The notes under the pieces were generated by a model. The model did not search any database, had not been told where the DNA came from, and was given only the letters and a program-made list of their open reading frames with translations. The translations under genes and the position numbers were made by a program. Of a stretch of 64,000 nucleotides of DNA, positions 12,464 to 23,846 are shown in pieces (the stretch's first letter is position 1; the number at the start of each line of letters is the position of its first letter). The DNA lies in NCBI GenBank assembly GCA_036346395.1, contig CM070601.1:14753763-14817762 (forward strand), read 5' to 3'. The stretch is from Hsuehochloa calcarea (lineage: Eukaryota; Streptophyta; Magnoliopsida; Poales; Poaceae).

Positions 12464-14706
12464 AAAGGTTTCGACGCATTTAGACCGCCACCACGGTAGT
12501 GAGCGGTGGTATCGACGGATGCCGAATAAACTAGAGAATTCCAGAAAAACTGGAATATTTGTGTTATGTGGGTAAAGTTGTACACCTCTACAGAGTGTAA
12601 ATCTATTTAAATAGCCGTGCTCATGGTTACAAGCGTGTTTAGTGCGGATGGTATGGGTTTAGTGTTGATTTTCACAAAAACTATCTTATCGGAAAAACAT
12701 GGAAAATGGTTCCTGGTTTTATTTGAGTTAACTGTCGAGTTATGGCTGAACATGAAATGTTGCTCGTTGCCGAGGAGGGTTGTGAGTTGTAGTTGTTACT
12801 ATGGATGATTCATTCTAATACTCATTATTGTCCAGTATTTATTTCACCGCTCTTTCAAATGTCATTGCAAAGTACTACTTATGAATATTGCAAATAAAAT
12901 CTGCTTAGTGCAAAACAACTTGTAGAGTAGAGCTACATCTTTTGATAGTCGTGCATTTATATAAACTTTGCGATACACTACAAGTCTTGCTGAGTACAAA
13001 ATGTACTCAATCCTGCTTATGTTGTTATTTGGACTATGAGGAAGAGCCAACGTCAGACGACGCTTTCTTCGCTACCGAACCAAACGGTTCGTGACGGTCT
13101 ATCTAGATTCTTGTTTCTTGTCGCTTGCCTTTGGGTTATGGATGGGCACACTACTAAGATCTCATTTCCATCACTTTTACTTCTACCGCTACATTTTGCT
13201 ACTCTGCTTATTATTTGGTCATTCGCCAGTTGTTGAAATAATTGTACCGCTTAAGTTAAGTACCATTTTGTTTTACTTTTTATATGTGAATGTATGGATG
13301 TGGATGTCAAATGTTGTGAATGTGTGTACTAGCCACTGATCATGGGACTAGTACGATACACACATAAAGCCTTCGGGTATTCCACGCTCGGGGGTCTGAC
13401 ACCTTACTTGAGTCCAATCATATCATTCGACATCCATGACCATTATGGACCTTGGTTCTCCTAACTAAGTCCTTGTCCTACTCATCGTTGACCATAGTTG
13501 ACTCCAAGCCACATGCACAATAATTGACCAAGCAACCATTTTCGGACACAATTCCTTTCTCAACTTGACCCACATTAGCCAAAACATGTATCATGCAACA
13601 CATATGCAACAATCTCATGACCCTGGGTCAATTCCCAAAGTTCAGCTCGAAAACACAGCTCACTGTGTACTAAACTTGCCACGGCCGGTCTGACGCCAAG
13701 TACTGGCCGGTCTGACGCCCACTGGTAACAAGGCAATGGTCTGACCGCCAGTGGTCTGACCGTCATGGTGTGGCCGGTCCGACCACTTCCCACCACTAGA
13801 AAACATCATCTCTAGACTTCTGAGTTAAACTCTATCTAGTTTCGCGTCTAGTTTCTATTTTCAATGGCACCTGCGAACACATCCCCAAACACTCCTACAC
13901 AAGTGTTTGGTATCCATTTGCCCCAACTCGCACCGCCAACCATAGCCAGTGAGATCGCCCCAAGACCTGTCAAACCGCTTATCACATGACATCAAGCCAA
14001 CTTTTGCAAAACAAAAAGCTAACTCTCCAAACTCTTTGACAACAATGTCAATTATTTATCATCGGATGTAATACCAAACCACATGGTCTCTGAAAAAGAG
14101 CCATGTGCACACCGAAATCTTCAGACTTCAGACCTCAGATACTTGCAAGCTCACCAGACTTCAGATACTTGCAAGCTCACCGAGACGACGGTGTTACACT
14201 TACATGCCATTTGGACCTGAAGTCACAACATATCTACCCATTCGCCTACTGTTCACTTTGGCTTCACTTTCAGACATTGCTTCACTTTCACTTGCCAGGC
14301 AATTGTCTCATATTTGACAAGGATTCAGACATTGCTTCTTGCTTCGTCAGAGACAGAATGGTACCACTGCCACAATTTAGAATTCAGACTAGGCTCTCTG
14401 TAGACATGCTAATGGCTAAAAAGAGAAAAGGAAGAGACAACACCTTTTGAACTCACCAAGCGTATCAAATAAAGGCCTGTGAATTACAGTATTGCGGATG
14501 GCCTCGTACAGGACTGGACATGCTCGATCTCAGGAAGAGTGCACGCGAGTTGTTAATTCAGAGTTGAAGGAAGCCCTGGACTAACCAATAATACTCCTAC
14601 AAGGCACAAGTTAAGTATGATAGTGTAATAACCTAACGTACAAACCGGTACAACTGGACAGGCATGCTTAGCTGCGCAGGGGTTAAAAAAAACGAACAAC
14701 TTGTTA
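12464..14706. repeat. Tandem duplication unit, copy 2, segment A
   Basis: Second copy of 9278 to ~11530. Most of it is identical, but differences to copy 1 cluster in a few GC-rich or homopolymer spots, for example 13068-13106 and 13680-13730. Its last five bases, CAACT (14697-14701), are the left target-site duplication of the Copia insertion that follows. Confidence 0.9.
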
Positions 14707-15143
14707 GAATGATCTCCTCAGAGGCATTCGGCCAAATGCCTCGCGTCCTGATCGGGGGCGCCCAGCCCATTGGCTGGTGGACTCCTGTCGCCAGCGCTAT
14801 AAAGAGACGAGGTTGATCGTACCGCCGCCACAAACCCTAACCGACACAAACCCTAATCCGATCTAAGAAGGTGCGCTGTAGCGACAGGAAGCACCACCGC
14901 TGCTGGATCTCCGCCGCTAGAGAGCTCGCCTCCGCCCGGGACACGCCACTGCCGAGGAGCCTAGCACCTCTCCACCGACCGTCGCTGCCCTAGCACAGAT
15001 CTCAAGGACGATCCGCAATGGCCAACACGTCTTCATCTACTTCGGATGGTAACCGTCTCTCTCTCACTCGGTTTCTCTTGGACCCAAACCAAGAACACCA
15101 GATCCGAACAATCCAAAGAGATCAAAAGACAAAGAGTCTAACA
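14702..15143 (+). repeat. 5' LTR of the Copia element
   Basis: TATAAA at 14798-14803, followed by a leader with AAACCCTAACC. The LTR ends GTCTAACA, one base before the primer-binding site. Confidence 0.93.
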
Positions 15144-15144
15144 A

Positions 15145-15157
15145 TGGTATCAGAGCC
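15145..15157 (+). other. Primer-binding site (initiator tRNA-Met)
   Basis: TGGTATCAGAGCC begins two bases after the 5' LTR. This is the usual plant Copia primer site for initiator methionine tRNA. Confidence 0.9.
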
Positions 15158-15223
15158 AAGAACGGCAAAGATCCAAAAGAAAAGAACCTACGGACCTAAC
15201 CCTAGATCTCAGATAGATCGGAC

Positions 15224-15690
15224 TTACTCGATGGAGGGTCGCGAGCCGCAGCGCCACGGAGTGTGAGAAACCGGCCGAGCCGCAGTGCTCGACGGCGCCC
15301 ACGTGAGGGTGGGCGCGGTCTGTCTCGCTGCCGACGGAGGCCGAGCCGCCGACACGGAAAGCCGCTGACGGCGCGCTCCCTCTCGGGGGAGCGCGACGCC
15401 GGCGAGGGCCTGCGGCGGCGGCGACTTCTTCTTCTCCGCCACGCCCGCTTCTCCCTCGGTTCTTCCGTAGCGAGAGAAGGGAGACGAAGAATGAGGATTA
15501 GGGTTTCACGGGGCGCCGCGATCGCGCTTTTATACCGCCGGAATGTCGCGCAGCCGCCGATTGAATCGACGACCGAGATCGATCAACGCGCGCGGTGGCA
15601 TGGAGGATACGGCCGCTGTTGAATCCACCGTCGGATGTGAATCTGACGGTCCAGAACAACCCTAACGGCCGTGGGGGCCGAGGTCGCACA
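15224..15690 (-). other. Promoter-like insert inside the Copia leader
   Basis: A GC-rich block between the primer-binding site and gag, unlike the AT-rich DNA after it. Read on the minus strand it looks like a grass gene start: GGTATAAAAGCGCG near 15528, then GTGAAACCCTAATCC and a pyrimidine-rich leader. The minus-strand frame 15224-15442 has no domain I recognise. It may be host sequence picked up by the element. Confidence 0.35.
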
Positions 15691-16699
15691 AGAATGGGCC
15701 AAAAAAATGGGCGGGGCGAATGTCCGGTTTGAACAGTAAAATGACCGGTTTTATACAGTAATTTGGCCGGTTTTTTGAACAGTAACTCTGAAAATTGAAT
15801 TTAATTGTTTTCAGAAGCAATTTTGAATGAATTTGATAGAAAATTGAATAAAATCTCTGTAAATTTTTGCACCAACGTGTCTTTTTCCAGAGATTAAAAG
15901 TGTACAGTATAATGCTTCTGAATAATGAATTATTTTAGAATAATTACAGTTTCCGCTGCAAAAGTTAAATGTTGATAATTCTTTTAATTAAATTTGAACC
16001 AACGAGAGAATTTAATTTTTTAAGAATTGTTGTGAATTATGATATTGTTATTTCTGACCAACGTTGATAATAACAGTATTATAATTTTTTAATTGATGAT
16101 TTTATGCATTATTTCTATTTCTGCCCAACGGTGATGTAGATTTAATGTATAGATAAAATTGATTTAATTGTATGTCGTATTTTTTGACCAACGTTGGAAA
16201 TAAGGCATATAATTTTCCCATTACGCTCTCACTTTATTTTGAACTAAATTTTCAAAGGATACAACTTGATGGGTTGTATCGAGAAATTCCCACTCTCAAA
16301 GGAGATAATTATGGAGAGTGAAAGAAAAGATAGACTTAGCGCTTATCTTGGCCGAGGTGGATCTGGTCCTCACTACAAAGACGACCCACCGAGCCTATGG
16401 CACTAGTGAGGATCAAAATGAGGATGATATCGCTTGGCGTGAAAAGACAGAGGATCAAGCTCCTTACTGATGTCTTATGACCTAGAGCATAAGAAATGGA
16501 CCACAACCAACAAGAAATGTATGGTCGTGATAAAGAACACGATTGAGCCTGCAATTGTGGGCTCAATCGCAGCATCGTGACACCGCACAGTATACCTTGA
16601 TAAAATAAAGAGTCAGCCATCGCTCTTCAAAGACATATGCTACACACCGACATGCGACTTGTGATGTAAAGGTATTCCAGTGGTGGCAAAGTGGAATAA

Positions 16700-19600
16700 G
16701 AGAACACATACTAAGGATGAGCAACTTGGCATCCAAGCTTAAACCAATGGATTTGGCTCTCAAGGATGAGTTCCTTATTCACTTGATTTTTGCTTCCTTG
16801 CTGTAAAAGTTTGACACCTTTGTTGTCAACTACAACATGCACCGACAAATGGGACTTAGAAAAGTGCATAGCTATGTGTGTTCAAGAGGAGGAAAGAATT
16901 AAATCCTCACATGGTGGATCTATCAACTATGTGAAGGATAACAAGAAAAAGAACTTCAACAAAGACTCCTTCTCAAGGAACAAGGAAAAGCCTCATCCAT
17001 CACCTCAACAGAATAAATTTGTCAGAGACAAAGATCGTTGTCTTCATCAGAAGAAGACCTGACACTACAAGAAGAACTGTCCCGATTACTTAAAGATGAT
17101 AATGGCAAAGAAAGGTGAGAACATTATTACCTTCATAAATGAATGCTTGTATGTACAATATTCAAATCCACTTGGTGGATTGACTCAGAGCAACTGCTCA
17201 TGTTGCTAATTCCTTCATGTGGATTCTGCTCGACGAGGACTACGCAAAGAAACGAAAGATGCATTAAAGTTGCAAATGGAGTCCAAGTCGAAGTTGAAGC
17301 CGCTGGCGATCTTTCTTTAGAGTTAGCTAATGGCTCCAATCTTTACTTAGAGATGTTCTTTTGTTCCTCTTTACAGAGGAATTTGATTAGTGTTTCAAAT
17401 TTAGACAAAGATGGTTATGATTGTAATTTTGGAAATGGCAAGTGCGAAATAATATTTAATAAAGAATGTGTTGGTCTTGCCATATTACAAAATGAGCTTT
17501 ATTTGTTATCATTATGTGATGATATGCATGTCGATGCGATAATGGGAACGTCGCGTAGAAAGTGATTGAATCTCGCTCACGAATGTAAATGTAAACGAAA
17601 GAGAACTCATATGAATCGTCGAAATTATGGCAATCGCTGCTTAGGCCATATTTCGAGGGGAGAATAGAAAGACTAGTTAAGAATGAAATTCTTTCTCTAT
17701 TAGAGTTCTCGACTTAGAACAATGCAGAATGCATTAAAGGAAAATATGTAAAGAAAATTAAGAAAGACGCCAAAAGAAGCACAGTGAGTTCTACAAATTG
17801 TTCACACAGATATTTGTGGTCCTTTTCCGTGAAAAGTGTGGATGGATATGACTGCTCATAACATTCACGGATGATTACTCCCATTATGGATATATTTATC
17901 CAATCATAGAAAGAAATGAAGCCTTGGATAAATTCAAGATATTTAAGGTCAAGTTGAAAACCAACACGATTTAAAGATTAAGATAGTTCGATCCGATCGT
18001 GGGGAGTACTACTATCGACATACCCCATATGGACAAGTTCTCGGACCTTTGCGCAGGTTTTTACAGAAAATGGCATAGTAGCCCAAAGATTCTACACCGG
18101 CGAACCTCAAGAAAATGGAGGATCAAAGACGCAACTGCACTCGATGGATATGGTGCGAAGCATGATGAGCTACTCCACACTCCCATTGAGTTTATGGATG
18201 GAGCGTTGAAAACCGCCATTCATATTCTCAATAGAGTGCCTAGTAAGTCGGTGCCCAAAACACCGTGACGAGTTGTGGATGTGAAGAACTCCTCACTAAA
18301 CCACTTACGTGTGTGGGGAGTCTCACTGAGGCTAAAGTATTTAACCCAAACCTTGGGAAGCTAGATCCCAAAATGAGAAGTTGCCATTTCATTAGCTACC
18401 CCGAAAAGTCAAAAGGTTTTCGCTTCTACCGCCCAAACAGATATACAAAGTTTGTAGAAACGAGACACGCTGCCTTCTTAGAGGATGAAATGATGAAGGG
18501 GAGCATGGTAGCTCGAGAGATTGATCTTGAAGAGAAGCGGTATATGTGCCCACTCCGATGATTCAAGAGCCACTCTTCCCACTACCGTTGTCGCAGACCG
18601 ACGGTACAAGACATCAGTGGTGCAAGACTGTATTGTTTCTCCCGTGGCAACAATGAATGAGAATGAGGAACCCGCTCTTCAGATCCTATAGAACCCATTG
18701 CCACAAATGAGGAGGAGCAACAACAAATTTCAAATGTAAGATGTACCAAATGAGGAGGCCCCGAGGAGGTCTCAAAGAGTAAGAAGATCACTATTTCGAT
18801 GATTATCGATTTATCATACAGAGGAATTTCAAATGGAGGATGATCCCACCTCATTTGAAGAAGCCATAAGAAGCTTAAAATTTTCAAAATGGCTTGAAGC
18901 CATGGAAGAGGAAATGAGGTCCATGAAGACTAATAAAGTCCGGGACTTGGAAATTATTCCTAAAGGAGCCAAAACAAGAGGGTCAGAATGGGTCTATAAA
19001 ACAAAGCTCGACTCCCAAGGGAATGTAGAAAGATACAAAGCGCGACTTGTGGCAAAAGGCTTTACGCAAAGAGAAGAGATTGATTACAATGAGACCTTTT
19101 CTCCGCCTCAGAAGATTCCTTCGTAATCATAATGACATTAGTAGCACATTATGATTTAGAGTTACATCGATGGATGTAAAGACGGCATTTCTTAATGGGG
19201 ATTTGAAGAAAATGTTTACATGGCACAACCGAAAGGTTTTGTCATGGAAGGAAATGCAAGAATGGGATGCCGCTAAAGAAATCGATTTATGGGTTAAAGC
19301 AAGCTTCAAGACAAAGGTACTTGAAGTTTGACAAGACAATAAGAAAATTTGGGTTTAAAGAGAATGTAGAGGACAACTGTGTCTATACAAAGTTTAAAGA
19401 TGGGAAGTTTATCTTCCTAATCTCAGATGTGGATGATATCCTATGGCTAGTAGTGATGTCATCACATCGAGACAAAGAAGTTTTGTCCTCAAACTTTGAT
19501 ATGAAAGATCTTGGTGAAGCTTCGTTCGTTCTAGGGATCAAATTCAAAGGATAGAAACAAAGGGATATTGGGACTATCACAAAAGACATACATAGAGAAA

Positions 19601-20340
19601 GTCTTAAAGAAATTTGAGATGCATAAATGTAGTCCTTCACCGCACCTATAGTCAAGGCGACATATATGGGGATTTTCAATGCCCCAGAACCAAGATGAGA
19701 TCGATCAAATGAAAGCGGTTCCATATGCTTCACCGTCTTAAGCTTACAAGATGCTCAAGTGTGCACACGCCCGACTTAGCTTTTGTTAATGGGTTATTTG
19801 GCGATTCCAGAGCAATCTCGAATAGAACATTGAAATTGATAAAGAAAGTCTTGCGTTATTTGTAAGGAACAAAAGGCCTCATGATGACATACGTAAGGTC
19901 GATTTACTCCATATAGTGGGGTATACAGATTCTCGATTTTATGGAGATGATAGAAAGTCGACATCCGGATATGTGTTCACTCTCCGGAGGAGCTATATCG
20001 TGAAAGCTCAAAGCAAACCGTCACTACATCGCCCACAATGTATGCCGAGTTTGTAGCATGTTATGAGGCTACAAGGCAGTGAATCGCTAAAGAAGTTCAT
20101 ACCCGGCTTAAAAGTGGTTGACGACATCAATAGACCACTTAAGTTGTATCGCGATAATAAACTCAAGAAGAATGTATGCCCACAACAATAAGTCAAGTGG
20201 TGCCGCCAAACACATTGACATAAAGTATTATGTTGTGAAAGATAAAGTTCGGGATCAAATTATAAATCTTGAGCATATAAGTACCAAGAAAGATGTTAGC
20301 GGATCCGCTTACTAAAGGCTTACCACCCAACATGTTCAGA
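16700..20340 (+). pseudogene. Degenerate Copia gag-pol
   Basis: Domain remnants appear in Copia order, spread over all three frames with many stops and shifts. Gag and a zinc knuckle lie at ~16790-17100, where the knuckle has lost a cysteine and carries a stop. The protease/pre-integrase stretch is at 17143-17565 (NLISVSNLDKDGY). Integrase remnants are at ~17800-18560 (HILNRVPSKSVPKTP). Reverse transcriptase is at 18833-19560 (YKARLVAKGFTQRE, SIYGLKQASRQ, and DVDDIL in place of the usual YVDD form). RNase H remnants are at ~19920-20340 (ADPLTKGLPPNMF in a shifted frame). The order INT before RT defines Copia. No full-length protein can be made from this copy. Confidence 0.9.
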
Positions 20341-20556
20341 GAACATATAGCCAGATGGGTTTAAGGAAAGCCTATGAATCTTGGACTAAAAGATGGCCCA
20401 AAAGATTAAAGTAACTATTTGAACAGGAGGTGTATTGTAGTCATTGAATCTATCGGCGATTGACCGTGACGATGAGACATGTTCTATGCACTAATCTGTG
20501 ATGGAATGAGTAAAGTCAAAAGCAATTAAAGATAAAAAAAAATATAGATTGAGATC

Positions 20557-20567
20557 AAGGGGGAGAA
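20557..20567 (+). other. Polypurine tract of the Copia element
   Basis: AAGGGGGAGAA directly before the 3' LTR, the expected plus-strand priming site. Confidence 0.85.
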
Positions 20568-20981
20568 TGTTAGAATGATCTCCTCCTGATCGGGGGCGCC
20601 CAGCCCATTGGCTGGTGGGCCCCTGTCGCCAGCGCTATAAAGAGACGAGGTTGACCGTGCCGCCGCCACAAACCCTAACCGACACAAACCCTAATCTGAT
20701 CTAAGAAGGTGCGCTGTAGCGACGGGAAGCACCACCGCTGCTGGATCTCCGCCGCCAGAGAGCTCGCCTCCGCCCGGGACACGCCACTGCCGAGGAGCCT
20801 AGCACCTCTCCACCGACCGTCGCTACCCTAGCGCAGATCTCAAGGACGATCCGCAATGGCCAACACGTCTTCATCTACTTCGGATGGTAACCGTCTCTCT
20901 CTCACTCGGTTTCTCTCAGACCCAAACCAAGAACACCAGATCCGAACAATCCAAAGAGATCAAAAGACAAAGAGTCTAACA
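20568..20981 (+). repeat. 3' LTR of the Copia element
   Basis: 414 bp; lacks the 28-bp block of the 5' LTR. Its TATAAA (20636-20641) points toward the OVATE gene, whose start codon is ~1.27 kb away on the same strand, so read-out transcription is possible. Confidence 0.93.
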
Positions 20982-20986
20982 CAACT

Positions 20987-21906
20987 CGCTTCAAATCTGA
21001 AGTTTTTACTATGCTAACTGTGCTTTACATGATCTATCTCCAAGTGTTGCGTTGCATTGCCGGCCACATCCCAATGGAAAAGAAACTAGATTTACCTGTG
21101 TCTAAGCAGGGGTCAAAGAATTGCAATGGGCAAATAGCCAAATACGGTGTCCGCAAAAGCCATAACCTGGCGGGACTTTGTTCAAACGATCGGACAAAGG
21201 AAGAACAGCATACGCAGCAGCAGTACTGAAGCAAAAGCAAAAGGCGAGCGAGTAGCTAGCCCCACTCATTCACTCACCAGCATCCTTTGTTTCAGCTCAT
21301 AGCTTTCATCCATCAAGCCACTTTTGCCTCTGCTTTGTCTCCTTCCTTTCCTCTCTCCCAGTCAGTACCAGCCCTGTCTGCTCCTGCATTGCGTTGGGCC
21401 ATTGGCAATGTCGAGACTGCGACAGAGACAGAGAGAGGATGGCAGAAAGTACAAGTCGCGCACACAATGACACAAAGGTGTGGATTAATGAATGGACGAA
21501 TCATGAGTGTGTGTGCCTGAATGTATGGGCCTATGAACTCTGAAGCCGCCAGGGCCTTTCGAAAACCCATGCATGAATGCATGCATGCAGACATGAACTT
21601 CAGATCACGCCTGTCTCCCTCCTCTTCTCCCCGTGCCGGCCGGCTTGTTTCCCTTTCCATTCTCCGATGATGTACGCAGTAGTAGCAGTGTGTGTGTGTA
21701 CACCGCCTGATTGGAAGTGACAAGGCACTCAAAGTTTTAAAGCTTGAGCTCAAGTCCCAATGGCGGCACGCCAGCACGGCACCTAACCGCCAAAACTTAC
21801 ACGCTTTAAATCGACCTCGTCTCCCTCCCTTTCACTGCACCCCAAGTCCAAGCTAACGCACATCACTACGTACACAAGCTGGCACGAAACTTAGCGGCAA
21901 GAAGCC
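20987..21906 (+). promoter_or_regulatory. Promoter and leader of the OVATE gene
   Basis: About 920 bp between the Copia insertion and the start codon, duplicated at 11531-12452. The TGTGTGTGTGTA run, the GCATGCATGCATGC block and a TTTAAA at 21807-21812 are the only standout motifs; no classical TATA box is seen close to the start. DNA further upstream was displaced by the 6.3-kb insertion. Confidence 0.65.
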
Positions 21907-22767
21907 ATGAGATGGGGGATTAGGAAGCAGAATGCAACGCAATGCGCGCAAGGGCAGGGTGGGGAGGAGAGCGAGCGCAAGAGCAAGGGCAAGGCGTTCT
22001 CCTTCTCCCCTCTATCGTGGCTCGCCAAGCTCACGGCGAAGCCCAGTCCGGCTGCTAAGGCTAGCCCCAAGCACGCGCCCGCGTCCACGCCCAAGAACGG
22101 CGGCGCCCCCGCCTTCCCTTCGTACCTCCCCAAGCGCACCAGCCCGAGCCCACCGCCGCATCGCTCCCCCGCTACCGCCGCCGATGTAGTCCTGCGGCGG
22201 CTCTCTGTCGACAACGACAATGCCGACGCCGTCGCCGCGCGCCGGCACTGCAGCCGCCGTCGCCACTGCTCCCTCGGCGGTGACCGTGACCTCCCGCCAT
22301 TGGGACACCTGATCCCCTTCTCCCTCGCTGGCTCCCCGGCGCTGCGGCCCGCTGCAGCACCGTCAGACACCGACGCCGGGGTGGCACGTCTGAGGCGGCG
22401 GCACCGGCGCAGCCACCCCCGCCGCAGCATCAGCGGCGGGCGAAGGTCGTTCTCCGGGAGGATGCCGCTGAGGGTGCGGATGCGGTCGCCGCGGCGGGCG
22501 CCGGAGCTGGAGCGGTTCGCGGTGGTGCGGCGGACGCGGGACCCGCAGCGGGCGTTCCGGGAGTCAATGGTGGAGATGATCGCGAGCAGCAGCGGGGTCG
22601 AGGCGCGCCCTGAGGAGCTGGAGCGGCTGTTGGCGTGCTACCTCTCCCTCAACGCCGACGAGCACCACGACTGCATCGTCAAGGTCTTCCGCCAGGTCTG
22701 GTTCGAGTACATCAACCTTCTGCCCCGCCCGGAGCAGCACTCCAGCAGCCGCCCGGCTCGGCGCTAA
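21907..22767 (+). CDS. OVATE family protein (OFP)
   Basis: Single-exon gene, 286 aa. OFPs are plant-specific repressors that act with TALE homeodomain proteins and shape organs and secondary walls; that role is family knowledge. The C-terminal OVATE domain is clear at about residues 204-269, with FAVVRRTRDP, FRESMVEMI, LACYLSLNADEHHD and VFRQVWFEY. The N-terminus MRWGIRK and SWLAKLTAK (38-46) resemble grass OFPs that start MKWGRKK. Residues 50-200 are low-complexity, rich in Pro, Ser, Arg and Ala; the RRRHRRSHPRR stretch may be a nuclear signal. No intron is needed. Its upstream region is unusual: the promoter is duplicated and a retrotransposon lies about 0.92 kb before the ATG. Confidence 0.93.
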   Translation: MRWGIRKQNATQCAQGQGGEESERKSKGKAFSFSPLSWLAKLTAKPSPAAKASPKHAPASTPKNGGAPAFPSYLPKRTSPSPPPHRSPATAADVVLRRLSVDNDNADAVAARRHCSRRRHCSLGGDRDLPPLGHLIPFSLAGSPALRPAAAPSDTDAGVARLRRRHRRSHPRRSISGGRRSFSGRMPLRVRMRSPRRAPELERFAVVRRTRDPQRAFRESMVEMIASSSGVEARPEELERLLACYLSLNADEHHDCIVKVFRQVWFEYINLLPRPEQHSSSRPARR

Positions 22768-23846
22768 ATTCCGTGCAGCTGTTTGCGGGATCGACGTGTA
22801 TCCTCCGCCTTTGTGAAGTAATGGCACGGTGCTACAGTGTCGGCTCGCATGTCGCATGCACTTTTGCAATGCGTTTCATAAAGTTCATCATGCGAAGCTG
22901 ATTCAAATGTTGATTGCCATGTCGACATGTCGTGGTCGGTGTAGCTGGTGTCCCATGTATGTAGTACCTGCCAGGTTGCGCCTTCGTTAAAATGCACGGG
23001 CATTGAGGCGCTCTTGTTCTCGTGCGGTGGCTAATGGATTAAGTAAAGCTAACTGGTACATTCCTACTGTGATTGAGATGTCGTTTAGGGGACACCAAAG
23101 AAGCGAGATTCGCAACGCTCCAATCGTCTGATATGGCGGTTTGTATGCATGGCAGCTGTAGATTCCGATTTCTCCTGTTTCTAGAATTCAAACTAGAATA
23201 TTTGGTCTTTCACAAACACTGGCTGCTAATCTGCTGCGCATTCCCAACCAAAATGGATCTTAGAAAGTGGAATTATTTAACCCTTTCAAGAGACTGTTAG
23301 ATCTTGAGAATGCAAGTTCCGGGCATGTATTTCTCAAAGCGAACCAAATGCAACCGCGCATGATGCCAGGATGGCGACGAGGTGACCAGGTTATCGCTTG
23401 ACCTAGCAATGGAAGCAATGGAGTTCGGGTAAGACGGGGAAGCAACCAAGGTCGCAGCTTGGTAGTGCGGACTGCGGAGGCATGGCTCAATCTCCCCTTG
23501 TGATAGCTCGTGCAAGCCGGAATCGAACTGGTAGCTGACTTCTTCCTCCCCTCCCTAAAATGCACAAGATTGTTCTCGTGTTTGACGGTGCCCCTGGCCT
23601 GTCTGGCCGCGAAAGGCGGCGGATTCCTCGCTGTCGCCGGCGAGGCCGCTACGGTGTGGAGGGATTGAGGGGCCAGCCACCCCGACGGGCGCCGTTGGAT
23701 GAAATTTATGAGGCTGAATTCGAGTCAGAGTCAGACTTTACTCCTACTTTTTTTATGTCCGGACGTCATCGCCTCATCGGTGGTTTGCCCACCATTCTGG
23801 TGTGCCCTGGCGTCCGTCAGAGCTACCATCCACCGGAGCTACCATC
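22768..23846. other. 3' flank of the OVATE gene, nothing recognised
   Basis: Probably includes the OVATE 3' UTR. Short open frames on both strands (for example 23560-23973) have no recognisable domain. The stretch next to 23847 contains a short direct repeat AGCTACCATCCA. Confidence 0.4.

Larger units (their letters stand above)
14702..20981 (+). mobile_element. Complete Copia retrotransposon with dead coding region
   Basis: 6280 bp, flanked by the 5-bp TSD CAACT (14697-14701 and 20982-20986). The empty site is preserved in copy 1 of the surrounding duplication (GAACAACTCGCTTC at 11519-11532), which proves the boundaries. The 5' LTR is 14702-15143 (442 bp) and the 3' LTR 20568-20981 (414 bp); both run TGTTAGAATG to GTCTAACA. 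The size difference is one 28-bp block near the LTR start, present only in the 5' LTR. Over the shared part I count 11 differences, all transitions, about 2.7%. Confidence 0.95.
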
